This document shows, one piece after another, positions 53,411-61,392 of a DNA stretch of 64,000 nucleotides; the first letter of the stretch is position 1; each line of letters opens with the position of its first letter. The position numbers and the translations under genes are program-made. A model generated the notes under the pieces. The model ran no database searches. It was not told where the DNA came from and was given only the letters and a program-made list of their open reading frames with translations. The DNA is from Chromobacterium subtsugae (lineage in GTDB: Bacteria; Pseudomonadota; Gammaproteobacteria; Burkholderiales; Chromobacteriaceae): assembly GCF_001676875.1 (NCBI RefSeq), contig NZ_JYKA01000025.1:1-64000 (forward strand), read 5' to 3'.

Positions 53411-54658
53411 ATGAGTGAAAAGGCAGGGCGCGGCGTCGCCATCATCGGCGGCGGCCCGGCGGGCCTGATGGCGGCGGAGGTGCTGGCCGCGCGCGGCTGC
53501 GCGGTGGATGTGTACGACGCGATGCCATCCGTCGGCCGCAAATTCCTGCTGGCCGGGATCGGCGGCCTCAATATCACCCATTCCGAAGCTTACCCGGCCT
53601 TCGTCGGCCGCTACGGCGACCGCGCTCAGCAGATCGAGCCGCTGCTGAAGGATTTCGACGCCGACGCGCTGCGCGCCTGGGTGCATGGCCTGGGGGTGGA
53701 AACCTTCGTCGGCAGCTCCGGCCGGGTGTTCCCGCGCGAGATGAAGGCCGCGCCGTTGCTGCGCGCCTGGCTCAGCCGGCTGCGCGAAGCCGGCGTGCGC
53801 ATTCATGTGCGCCATCGCTGGCAGGGCTGGAACGCCGACGGCAGCCTGAAGTTCGACACGCCGGGCGGCGAGCTGGCGGCGCGCGCCGACGCGACGCTGC
53901 TGGCGCTGGGTGGCGGCAGTTGGAAGAAGCTGGGTTCGGACGGCCGTTGGCTGCCGTGGCTGGCGGAAAAGGGCGTCGCCACCGCGCCGCTGGCACCGTC
54001 CAATTGCGGTTTCGACGCCGCCTGGAGCGATTTTTTCGCCGACAAGTTCGCCGGCGAGCCGCTGAAGTCGGTCGGCCTGGCTTTTCAGGGCGGCGACGGC
54101 CGCGCATTCCAGCGCGTCGGCGAGTGCGTGATCACCAAGAGCGGCATCGAGGGCAGCCTGATCTATGCCTGCTCGGCGCTGCTGCGCGACGAGATCGCCC
54201 GCGCCGGCTCCGCCACCTGCCACCTGGACCTGATCCCGGCCTGGGACGAGGCCAGGGTGCTAGCCGAAGTGTCGCATCCGCGCGGCTCGCGCTCCTTGTC
54301 CAGCCATCTGCAAAGCCGGCTGAACCTGAAGGGCGCGCGCGCCGGCATATTGCGCGAATGCCTGGACAAGAACAGCTTCCAGAATCCGGCGGCGCTGGCG
54401 GCGGCGATCAAGCGTTTGCCTGTTACGCTGAAAGCGGCGCGGCCCATCGACGAGGCGATCAGCACCGCCGGCGGCGTCAGCTTTGCCGCGCTGGATGAGA
54501 GGCAGATGCTGGCCGCGCTGCCCGGCGTGTTCTGCGCCGGCGAGATGCTGGATTGGGAAGCGCCCACCGGCGGCTATCTGCTGACTGCCTGCTTCGCCAG
54601 CGGCCGTGCGGCTGGGCAGGGCATCGCCGACTGGCTGGAGCGGCATGCATCAAAATAG
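53411..54658 (+). CDS. TIGR03862-type NAD(P)/FAD-dependent flavoprotein (BaiN/HI0933 relatives)
   Basis: A 415-residue flavoprotein. The dinucleotide-binding loop is VAIIGGGPAGLMAAEVLAAR near the N-terminus. GRKFLLAGIGGLNITHSE and ADATLLALGGGSWKKLGSDG are signatures of this family, and CAGEMLDWEAPTGGYLLTAC is its C-terminal FAD motif. The reaction is unknown; relatives include BaiN bile-acid enzymes and HI0933-like proteins. The ATG at 53411 is preferred over an upstream frame extension, with GGGAG nearby. Confidence 0.92.
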   Translation: MSEKAGRGVAIIGGGPAGLMAAEVLAARGCAVDVYDAMPSVGRKFLLAGIGGLNITHSEAYPAFVGRYGDRAQQIEPLLKDFDADALRAWVHGLGVETFVGSSGRVFPREMKAAPLLRAWLSRLREAGVRIHVRHRWQGWNADGSLKFDTPGGELAARADATLLALGGGSWKKLGSDGRWLPWLAEKGVATAPLAPSNCGFDAAWSDFFADKFAGEPLKSVGLAFQGGDGRAFQRVGECVITKSGIEGSLIYACSALLRDEIARAGSATCHLDLIPAWDEARVLAEVSHPRGSRSLSSHLQSRLNLKGARAGILRECLDKNSFQNPAALAAAIKRLPVTLKAARPIDEAISTAGGVSFAALDERQMLAALPGVFCAGEMLDWEAPTGGYLLTACFASGRAAGQGIADWLERHASK

Positions 54659-54756
54659 TTTTACTTGAGGACGGCAAGCAGGCCTGACAGAATACTCGGA
54701 TAGCATTTCATTCGCCCATCCCGGGCGCGATCCGCAACCTGTTTTTCTTGCTTGCC

Positions 54757-55119
54757 ATGAGTGAAAAAAGCAATCCCTGCCAATCCTGCGGCGCGTGCTG
54801 CGCCAGCTTCCGCGTATCTTTCTATTGGGCCGAAGCCGATGACGGCGGCGGCTTGGTGCCCAGCCATCTCACCGAAAAGCTCAACGACTGGACCCGCTGC
54901 ATGCGCGGCACCTGGTCCGCCAGCCCGCGCTGCGCCGCCTTGCAGGGCGAGGTGGGCGACAGCGTCGGCTGTGGGGTGTATCCGCTACGGCCCAGTCCCT
55001 GCCGCGAAGTGGAGGCCGGTTCGGCGCAATGCCTGAAGGCGCGCGCCAGCCACGGCTTGCCGGCGCTGCGGGGAGCGCCGGCGGCGGCCAATGAGGCGGC
55101 GCCGCTGCTGGCCGGCTAG
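54757..55119 (+). CDS. YkgJ-family cysteine-cluster protein
   Basis: A 120-residue protein likely to bind zinc or iron-sulfur. The N-terminal PCQSCGACC cluster and later GCGVYPLRPSPCRE cysteines are diagnostic of the family; function is unknown. Its TAG stop shares the palindrome CTAG with the stop of the convergent hydrolase gene, so the two genes overlap by four bases. Confidence 0.9.
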   Translation: MSEKSNPCQSCGACCASFRVSFYWAEADDGGGLVPSHLTEKLNDWTRCMRGTWSASPRCAALQGEVGDSVGCGVYPLRPSPCREVEAGSAQCLKARASHGLPALRGAPAAANEAAPLLAG

Positions 55120-56033
55120 GCCAGGCTCAGGTCGAAAAAGGCTTGAAGCTTGGCTGCGGCGGCCGCCACGCACGGCTCGCGGTCGTACAGGTCGAAGTGC
55201 GAGGCCCAGGCGATCAGGCACAGCTCCTTCGGCTCGGTGGCGGCGGCGATGGCCTGTTCGCTGAAGTAGCGGGTGTCGGCGTCGGCGCCGGCTATCATCA
55301 GCAGCGGCCGCTGGGCGAGCATGTCGATGCGGGCGAAGGCGTCGAAGCCGGCCAGCGCGTCCAGCCCGGACAGCACGAAGCGGTTTTCCGCGTTGGGATG
55401 ATGGCCGCGCGGCGTGCGGTAGTAGTCGTAGGCCTCGCGCAGCAGGCTCTGCGGTTGTTCGGCCGCCGCTTGCGCCGTTTCCGCCAGAGCGCTGCGGGTG
55501 GCGGCGGCTTCGCCGCGGTCCTGGGCGGTGCGGTCTTCCGCCGCCGCGGCTAGCAGGCCCTGCAGCTGTTCGGACGAGCGGCTGCCGTTCAGCCCGTCGC
55601 GCAGCAGGCTGCCTTGGCAAACCGCGTTGACGGTGGCCACGGCCTGGATGCGCGGGTCGGTGCGGGCGGTGAACACCGCGTAGCCGCCGCCGGCGGCGAT
55701 GCCCAGCGCGCCGATGCGTCCGGGGTCGACATCAGGCAGGTTGGACAGATAGCTGACCGCCGACTTGATCCCTTCCGCGCGCGAATGGGGCGTTTCCAGA
55801 TGACGCGGCAGGCCCTCGCTCTCGCCCTGGTAGGCGGTGTCGAACGCCAGCGCGAGATAGCCGTCCTGCGCCAGCCGCTCGGCATAGCGCCCCGCCACCT
55901 GTTCCTTGACGCCGGTGAACGGATGGCTGACCACGATGGCCGGGTAGCGCTTCTCCGGTTGATAGTCGGCGGGACGGTACAGATGGCCGACCAGCTCCAG
56001 GCCTTCGCTGAGAAAAATCACTTCCTGTTTCAT
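55116..56033 (-). CDS. alpha/beta-hydrolase fold protein with altered nucleophile elbow
   Basis: A 305-residue protein of the dienelactone-hydrolase/YcjY-like class. VGHLYRPADYQPEKRYPAIV and VVSHPFTGVKEQVAG fit the N-terminal strands. At the nucleophile elbow it reads RIGALGIAAGGGYAVFTART, with Ala where relatives have Cys or Ser, so the classical nucleophile seems missing. Late catalytic candidates are the Asp in LMIAGADADTRYFS and the His in CLIAWASHFDLYDR. It starts 29 bp behind the outer-membrane-factor gene and may be the last gene of that operon. Confidence 0.8.
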   Translation of the reverse strand: MKQEVIFLSEGLELVGHLYRPADYQPEKRYPAIVVSHPFTGVKEQVAGRYAERLAQDGYLALAFDTAYQGESEGLPRHLETPHSRAEGIKSAVSYLSNLPDVDPGRIGALGIAAGGGYAVFTARTDPRIQAVATVNAVCQGSLLRDGLNGSRSSEQLQGLLAAAAEDRTAQDRGEAAATRSALAETAQAAAEQPQSLLREAYDYYRTPRGHHPNAENRFVLSGLDALAGFDAFARIDMLAQRPLLMIAGADADTRYFSEQAIAAATEPKELCLIAWASHFDLYDREPCVAAAAAKLQAFFDLSLA

Positions 56034-56062
56034 CTTGTTGTCGTTCTGTTCGATTGCTAGGT

Positions 56063-57484
56063 TCAGCGCGGCGCCTGCTCCCAGCCGCCGCCCAGCGCCA
56101 GGAACAGGCTGACCTGATCCAGCGCCACTTGCGCGTCCGACGCCGCCAGCGCCGATTCATTGCCGGCCAGCGCGCGGTCGGCGTCCAGGCTGGCCAGGTA
56201 GGGCGCGCGTCCGGCCGCGTACAGCCGGCGGTTGTCCTGCGCGGCGGCATGGGCGTTGTCGCGCGCCGAGCGCAGGTCGGCGTTGCGCTCCAGATCCTTG
56301 GCGTAGAAGGTCAGCGCGGTTTCCGTCTCGCGCAGCGCGTTCAGCACCACGCCGTCGAAATGGGCGAGCGCCGCGTCGGCGTCGGCTTCGGCCGCTTTCA
56401 CCCGGGCGCGGGCCCCGCTGTCGGGGATGGTCCAGCTGATCAGCGGCCCCAGGCTCCAGCGCTGGGTGCGGTCTTCCCCCACGTGTTCCAGCAGGCCGGT
56501 GAAGCCGGCCGACGCGCCCAGGCTGACGCTGGGGTAGAGCTGGGCGGTGGCCACGCCGATGCGGGCGGTGGCGGCGGCGAGCTTGCGCTCCGCCTCGCGC
56601 ACGTCCGGCCGGCGTTTCAACAGCGCCGCGCCGTCGCCGACCGGCAGCGGCTGCTTCAACTGGGGCAGGGCCGAGCAGACGGCGGCGGGCCGCTCGGCCG
56701 GGGCCTTGCCCAGCAGCGCGGCCAGGCGGAAGCGGGCGGCGTCCTGCTCCGCCTGCAGGCGCGGCAGCGCGGCGCGCTGGATGTCGGCCTGGGCCTGGGC
56801 GCGCTCCACATCGGTGGCGCGGCCGCGGCCGGCGGATTGCATGCGTTTGGCCACCGCCACGCCGCGGTTCTGTAGATCCAGCTCGTGCCTGGCCACCGCC
56901 AGCTGGTGTCCGGCGGCGCAGCCCTGGACATAGGCGCGCACGGTTTCCGCCGCCACCGTGGTCCGCGCCAGATCCATCGCCGCCTCGGTGGCCTGGGTGC
57001 CGGCGCGGGCGGCTTCCTCGGCGCGGGCCAGCTTGCCGAACAGGTCGATCTCGTAGCCGATTTGCAGGCCGCCGTCGCCGACATTGGCCACCGGCAGCTT
57101 TTTCTCCAGCAGGTAGGCCTCGCCGGAATCCTGGCTGCGCTGGACGGTGGCGGACACGCTGGCGTGGGGATCGCGCTCGGCGTTGACCGAGGCTTCCACC
57201 GCCATCGCCTTGCGCAGATTGGCCGCGGCGGCGCGGATGTCGGCGTTGGCTGTCAGCGCTTCCTCCACCAAGCTGTCCAGCCTGGCGTCGTCATACAGCC
57301 GCCACCAGCCGGCGGGGACCGGCTGCTGGGCGAAGGCCGCATGGTTGGCCGACTGGAAGGCGGCGTTGGCGGCGGGCTTGCCCAGCGCGGCTTGCGAAGG
57401 CAGATGGTAATCCGGGCCGACGGCGGCGCAGCCGGCCAGCGCGCCGGCCAGGCTCAGCGCGCTCAGCTTCAGCGCGGCTTTCAT
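56063..57484 (-). CDS. outer-membrane efflux lipoprotein (NodT/OprM type)
   Basis: A 473-residue TolC-like outer-membrane factor with a type II signal (LSLAGALAGC lipobox, Cys near residue 19). GWWRLYDDARLDSLVEEALT is the family's first helix, and YEIDLFGKLARAEEAARAGT and RRPDVREAERKLAAATARIG are repeat signatures. Its ATG overlaps the stop of the HlyD gene (ATGA). The frame stays open upstream into the HlyD gene, but that part is not coding. It provides the exit duct for the FUSC/HlyD pump. Confidence 0.93.
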   Translation of the reverse strand: MKAALKLSALSLAGALAGCAAVGPDYHLPSQAALGKPAANAAFQSANHAAFAQQPVPAGWWRLYDDARLDSLVEEALTANADIRAAAANLRKAMAVEASVNAERDPHASVSATVQRSQDSGEAYLLEKKLPVANVGDGGLQIGYEIDLFGKLARAEEAARAGTQATEAAMDLARTTVAAETVRAYVQGCAAGHQLAVARHELDLQNRGVAVAKRMQSAGRGRATDVERAQAQADIQRAALPRLQAEQDAARFRLAALLGKAPAERPAAVCSALPQLKQPLPVGDGAALLKRRPDVREAERKLAAATARIGVATAQLYPSVSLGASAGFTGLLEHVGEDRTQRWSLGPLISWTIPDSGARARVKAAEADADAALAHFDGVVLNALRETETALTFYAKDLERNADLRSARDNAHAAAQDNRRLYAAGRAPYLASLDADRALAGNESALAASDAQVALDQVSLFLALGGGWEQAPR

Positions 57485-58356
57485 GAGCGGCCTCCCTGCC
57501 GCACCGACACGGTGGCGGTGCGGCCGGCGATCAGCCGGAAATTGGCCGGCACTTCGTCCAGCGCGATGCGCACCGGGATGCGCTGCGCCAGCCGCACCCA
57601 GTTGAAGGTGGGGTTGACGTTGGGCAGCAGCGAGGCGCCGTTGCTGCGGTCGCGGTTTTCGATGCCGGCGGCGATGCTCTGCACGTGGCCGCGCAGCTTG
57701 CGCGATTCGCCCATGATCTGGATGTCCACCGCCTGGTTCAGCTCTACGCCGCCCAGCTTGGTTTCCTCGAAATAGCCGTCGACGTGGAAGGAATGGGAGT
57801 CGACGACGGACAGCGCCGCGCGGCCGTTGGCGGCGTAATCGCCGGCGCGCGGCGTGCGGTCGTTCAGGTAGCCGTCCACCGGGCTTTTCACCTCGGTGCG
57901 CTCCAGATTCAGCCGGGCCACGCCGACGGCGGCCTCGGCGGCGGCCAGCGTGGCCTCGCCCAGCTGCACCTTGGCGTCGCCCTCTTCGCGGGCCTCGGCG
58001 GCCACCAGGTCGGCCAGCGAGTGATTGCGCGCGGCTTCGCGGCGGGCCTGGGCCAGCGTGGCGCGCTGCGCGGCGAGGGCGGCTTCGGCCTGGCGCAGCG
58101 CCAGTTCGTAATGCGCGCGGTCCACCACGAACAGCACCTGGCCTTTCTTGACCAGCTGGTTGTCGGCCACCTTCACCTCGGTGATCAGCCCGGACACGTC
58201 CGGCGCCACCTGCACCACGTCGGCGGCGATATGGCCGTCGCGCGTCCACGGCGCGTCGGTGTAATAAACCCAGATATGCCGCACCACCACGATGGCGACG
58301 GCGAGTGTGGCCAGGGTCAGCAGCACGGACCCGGCTTTGCGAATGCGGTTGTTCAT
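57481..58356 (-). CDS. HlyD/AaeA-type membrane-fusion protein
   Basis: A 291-residue periplasmic adaptor anchored by one N-terminal segment (LLTLATLAVAIVVVRHIWVY). YYTDAPWTRDGHIAADVVQV followed by APDVSGLITEVKVADNQLVK is characteristic of AaeA/EmrA-like adaptors, and SPVDGYLNDRTPRAGDYAAN closes the lipoyl domain. It links the FUSC inner-membrane protein to the outer-membrane factor. Confidence 0.93.
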   Translation of the reverse strand: MNNRIRKAGSVLLTLATLAVAIVVVRHIWVYYTDAPWTRDGHIAADVVQVAPDVSGLITEVKVADNQLVKKGQVLFVVDRAHYELALRQAEAALAAQRATLAQARREAARNHSLADLVAAEAREEGDAKVQLGEATLAAAEAAVGVARLNLERTEVKSPVDGYLNDRTPRAGDYAANGRAALSVVDSHSFHVDGYFEETKLGGVELNQAVDIQIMGESRKLRGHVQSIAAGIENRDRSNGASLLPNVNPTFNWVRLAQRIPVRIALDEVPANFRLIAGRTATVSVRQGGRS

Positions 58357-58360
58357 GATG

Positions 58361-58561
58361 TCACCTGTGAAACAGCGCGATCGTGCCGCCCAGCACGATC
58401 AGGTAAAGCGCGAAATTGAAAAGGGAGCGGTGCCACACCGCGCGGTACAGGTCCAGGCGGGCCAGCGCGCGGCACAGCAGGCTGCTGGCGGCGAAGGCGA
58501 TCAGCATCATCACCAGCAGGCTGGGGAAGTACACCCCGTAGAAATTGATTTCGCCTATCAT
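58361..58561 (-). CDS. DUF1656 (AaeX-like) small membrane protein
   Basis: A 66-residue protein, MIGEINFYGVYFPSLLVMML..., with two membrane segments. It is of the type always found between a FUSC gene and a HlyD gene in AaeXAB-like operons. ATGA overlap with the FUSC stop and four bases before HlyD. Its role in the pump is unknown. Confidence 0.93.
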   Translation of the reverse strand: MIGEINFYGVYFPSLLVMMLIAFAASSLLCRALARLDLYRAVWHRSLFNFALYLIVLGGTIALFHR

Positions 58562-60588
58562 GGCTGGGCTCCGGAAACGGGCGACGCCGGCTGGCAGCCC
58601 GCGGCGTCGGGGAATAGCGATACGCGCATTTCCACCAGCGCGTTGCGGGCTTCGCGCGCGGCGGGCGCGGCATCGGCCAGGGTCAGCGCGATGGCGGCGT
58701 CCAGCCGGCCAAGCAAGGCGCCGGGCGCGTCGAGATAGCGGTCGGCTTCGGCGCAGGCGCGGAAGTGCTCGCTGACGCCTTGCAGCGCCGCGTCCACCGC
58801 CTGGTGGGCGGCGCCGGCCAGGCGGTGCTCGTCGCGTTGCAGGTCCAGCGCGCTGAAGCCCACCCGCAGTTCGCGGAAGCCGGCGGACGAGTCGGCGCCG
58901 TCGGCGGCCAGGCGCGGCGCCAGCAACGACAGGCGGTCCAGCATCAGCGCGGTCAGCCGCTCGTAGTCGCCGCCGTGGCGGCCGGCGGCGTTTTGCGCCA
59001 GGTCGCGCCAGTTGGCGCGGATCAGGCGGCGCAGCGTCAGCTCCGCGCCGAAGGGGCGGGTGGCCAGCGTCCAGACCAGCGCGAACAGGATGCCGGCCGC
59101 GCCGGCCAGATTGCTGTTGAGGAAGGACTGGAAGTCGGCGTTGTAGCTTTGCTGCAGGCCGATCAGATTGGCGGTGAACACCACCAGCAGCATCGCCACC
59201 GGGCCGAAGCGCGGCTGGTTCATCAGCGCGCCGCCCAAGAGGAAGGGCGGAGCCAGGCACAGCGCCAGCATCTCGAATTCATGCACGGCCGGTAGCACGG
59301 CGAACAGCAGCAGGCCGGCCAGCATGGTGCAGACGGTATTGACGACGAACAGCGTGCGCAGCATCGGCGCCGGCTCGTCCATCGCGCCGAACAGGCAGCA
59401 GGCGACCGTGCCCAGCACCACCGCGTTGGCGCCGTCCTGCCAGCCCAGCGCGATCCAGGCCAGGCAACCCAGGAAAATGCCCAGCGCGGCGCTGGCGGCG
59501 GCGAAGCCGAGCAGGCCGTAATCGTAGTGGCGGGCCTTCACGCCCACTTCCCAGCGGCGGTAAGCCGGCCGCCAGTCCCACAGCGGCGCGCCGCGCGAAA
59601 TCAGCGCGCGCAGCGTCAGGCAGTCCTGCCACAGATTGACCAGCGATTTCAGCCGCATCCGCACCGTGCTTTCCAACAAAGACGGCCAGCCGCCGGCAGG
59701 CGGCGGGTCGTCCAGCTGGCGGCGCAGCGCGCGCGCCTGGCTCAGAAACCAGGGGTTGTCGACGGGATAGCCCAGCCAGTCGGCCATCGCCTCCATCAAC
59801 TGGGCGAGTGCCGGCGACGGCCCTTGCGGCGTGTTGCGCAATTCGGCCTGCAGGCCGGACAGCGAGGACAGCAGCGGCGGCAGCATGCTCATCCGCGCGC
59901 GCAGCTCGCCCGCGGTGCGCTCGGCGTTGCGGCTGGCGGCGTCGTAGGAGAGGTGGGTGAGCAATTGGTCAAAGGCCAGCAGGTCGGCAGCCAGCCGATT
60001 GCGGCCGGCGGATGGCGGCTGCGGCGCGCTGCCCAGCGTGTCGGTCGCCCAGGCGGCGGCGTCCTTGAGCCAGCCGTCCACGCGCTGGCTTAGCACGGCG
60101 GATACCCGGGTGGGCAGCACCAGCGCCGCCATCACGCTGGCGCAGACGATGCCGAGGGCGATTTCCTCGCTGCGGGCGATGGCGATGTCGAACACGTTTT
60201 CCGGCGCGTACACCGCCGACAGCGCGATCAGCGGCATGGTGTAGGCCGGCAGCCGCAGCAGGTAGTGGCGCGGCGTGTGGTCCAGCATGGACAGGTAGAG
60301 CAGGGAGCCGGACCACAGCGCGACCACCAGGCTCAGCAGCACGGGCTGGCCTGCCAGCGGCGGCACCACCCATACCGCTGCGGCTGCGCCGAGCAGGGTG
60401 CCGAACACGCGGTACACCGCCTTGGAACGGGTGGCGCCGATCAGCGGATGGGACACGATGTAGACGGTGCCCATCGCCCAACTGGGCCGCGGCAGGCCCA
60501 GCGCCAGCGCGATGTACAGCGCCAGCATCGCGGCGGCGAAGGTGCGGGCGGAGAACAGCCAGTCGCGTTTAGCGGGCAGCGCGATCAT
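58558..60588 (-). CDS. FUSC-family inner-membrane efflux protein (AaeB-like)
   Basis: A 676-residue transporter with two clusters of membrane segments (about 10-170 and 360-510), each followed by a cytoplasmic domain. LPRPSWAMGTVYIVSHPLIG and TRSKAVYRVFGTLLGAAAAV are the FUSC/AaeB signature at the N-terminus. E. coli AaeAB exports p-hydroxybenzoate and other aromatic acids; a similar aromatic or biocide substrate is likely here. It overlaps the MarR gene by 20 bases and the DUF1656 gene by four. Confidence 0.93.
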   Translation of the reverse strand: MIALPAKRDWLFSARTFAAAMLALYIALALGLPRPSWAMGTVYIVSHPLIGATRSKAVYRVFGTLLGAAAAVWVVPPLAGQPVLLSLVVALWSGSLLYLSMLDHTPRHYLLRLPAYTMPLIALSAVYAPENVFDIAIARSEEIALGIVCASVMAALVLPTRVSAVLSQRVDGWLKDAAAWATDTLGSAPQPPSAGRNRLAADLLAFDQLLTHLSYDAASRNAERTAGELRARMSMLPPLLSSLSGLQAELRNTPQGPSPALAQLMEAMADWLGYPVDNPWFLSQARALRRQLDDPPPAGGWPSLLESTVRMRLKSLVNLWQDCLTLRALISRGAPLWDWRPAYRRWEVGVKARHYDYGLLGFAAASAALGIFLGCLAWIALGWQDGANAVVLGTVACCLFGAMDEPAPMLRTLFVVNTVCTMLAGLLLFAVLPAVHEFEMLALCLAPPFLLGGALMNQPRFGPVAMLLVVFTANLIGLQQSYNADFQSFLNSNLAGAAGILFALVWTLATRPFGAELTLRRLIRANWRDLAQNAAGRHGGDYERLTALMLDRLSLLAPRLAADGADSSAGFRELRVGFSALDLQRDEHRLAGAAHQAVDAALQGVSEHFRACAEADRYLDAPGALLGRLDAAIALTLADAAPAAREARNALVEMRVSLFPDAAGCQPASPVSGAQP

Positions 60589-61057
60589 GGGGCGGGTCCA
60601 GCATCGGGTCGTCGGGGACGCGGGTTTGCGCCGCCTGTTCCAGCACCTGGAATACCCGCAGCGCGGCTTCCAGGTCGGCCTGGCTGAGCGGCGCCAGCAC
60701 GCGCGCGCGCAACGCCACCAGTTCCGTTTCTATCTTGCGGGTGACTTCGCGGCCGGCGTCGGTGAACCACAAGGTTTTCACCCGGCGGTCTTGCAAACCC
60801 TGTTCCCGTCGCAGCAAGCCGGCCTGGCTCAGCTGATCGACGATGCGGACCAGGGAGGCCGGCTCCATGCCCAGCTCGTCTGCCAGCGCGCGGTGGCTGA
60901 CGCCTTCTCCCAGCCGGCCGATGAACAGCAGCGCGGAGCCGCCCGATACCGAAACGCCGTGAGCGGTCAGCGCTTCCTGCGCGATATGCCGCCACAGCAC
61001 GCCCAGCGGGCGCAGGCTGCTGGTCAGCTTCAGGCGCAATAAATCGATGTCTTCCAT
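60569..61057 (-). CDS. MarR-family transcriptional regulator
   Basis: A 162-residue winged-helix repressor. VSHRALADELGMEPASLVRI is the DNA-recognition helix region, and LLRREQGLQDRRVKTLWFTD is the wing with the conserved DxR. It is the first gene of the efflux operon and probably represses itself and the pump, with an aromatic compound as inducer. The ATG at 61057 was preferred over an upstream extension that would run through the operator. Confidence 0.93.
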   Translation of the reverse strand: MEDIDLLRLKLTSSLRPLGVLWRHIAQEALTAHGVSVSGGSALLFIGRLGEGVSHRALADELGMEPASLVRIVDQLSQAGLLRREQGLQDRRVKTLWFTDAGREVTRKIETELVALRARVLAPLSQADLEAALRVFQVLEQAAQTRVPDDPMLDPPHDRAAR

Positions 61058-61115
61058 GGGGTGTACCGGCCGGCGGGCCGGGTTCCGATAGTGGTGATGT
61101 AAACGGATTGTAGCG

Positions 61116-61150
61116 GTCAATTTGTTAATTAGCAAACTAACTAATTTGAC
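61116..61150. promoter_or_regulatory. candidate MarR operator and promoter
   Basis: A very AT-rich 35-bp block bounded by GTCAA and TTGAC inverted ends, with inner TTAATTAG / CTAACTAA imperfect arms. It lies 59 bp before the marR ATG, in a region where the surrounding sequence is over 60% GC. MarR proteins bind such 20-30 bp AT-rich dyads. Confidence 0.55.
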
Positions 61151-61343
61151 GGCCGGAAAACCCATGCCGGCTTGCTTCCAGGGATGGGGGGCGGACTGGG
61201 CTGGTTCTGGCTGGAAACTTTGTCTTTATCCGCTGCGGCGCAGTCTTTACCGCAAGGCGGCGGGCTCGGCGCATGCTTGAACCCGGGCTGGCCGGGTTCG
61301 CCCGTTGGCGGAGCCAACCGGGGCCGCAGCCGGAGGGGGAATG

Positions 61344-61373
61344 AAAAAGCCCCGCCGCATTAAGCGGCGGGGC
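61344..61373 (-). terminator. terminator of the RTX gene
   Basis: GCCCCGCCGC / GCGGCGGGGC 10-bp stem around ATTAA, followed on the minus strand by five Ts. Confidence 0.92.
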
Positions 61374-61392
61374 CGGACGAGCGCGTTTGCGC

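Noticed and set aside
57485-58249. Upstream extension of the outer-membrane factor frame
   Set aside because: It overlaps the HlyD gene in another frame. The lipoprotein signal and ATGA overlap at 57484 define the start.
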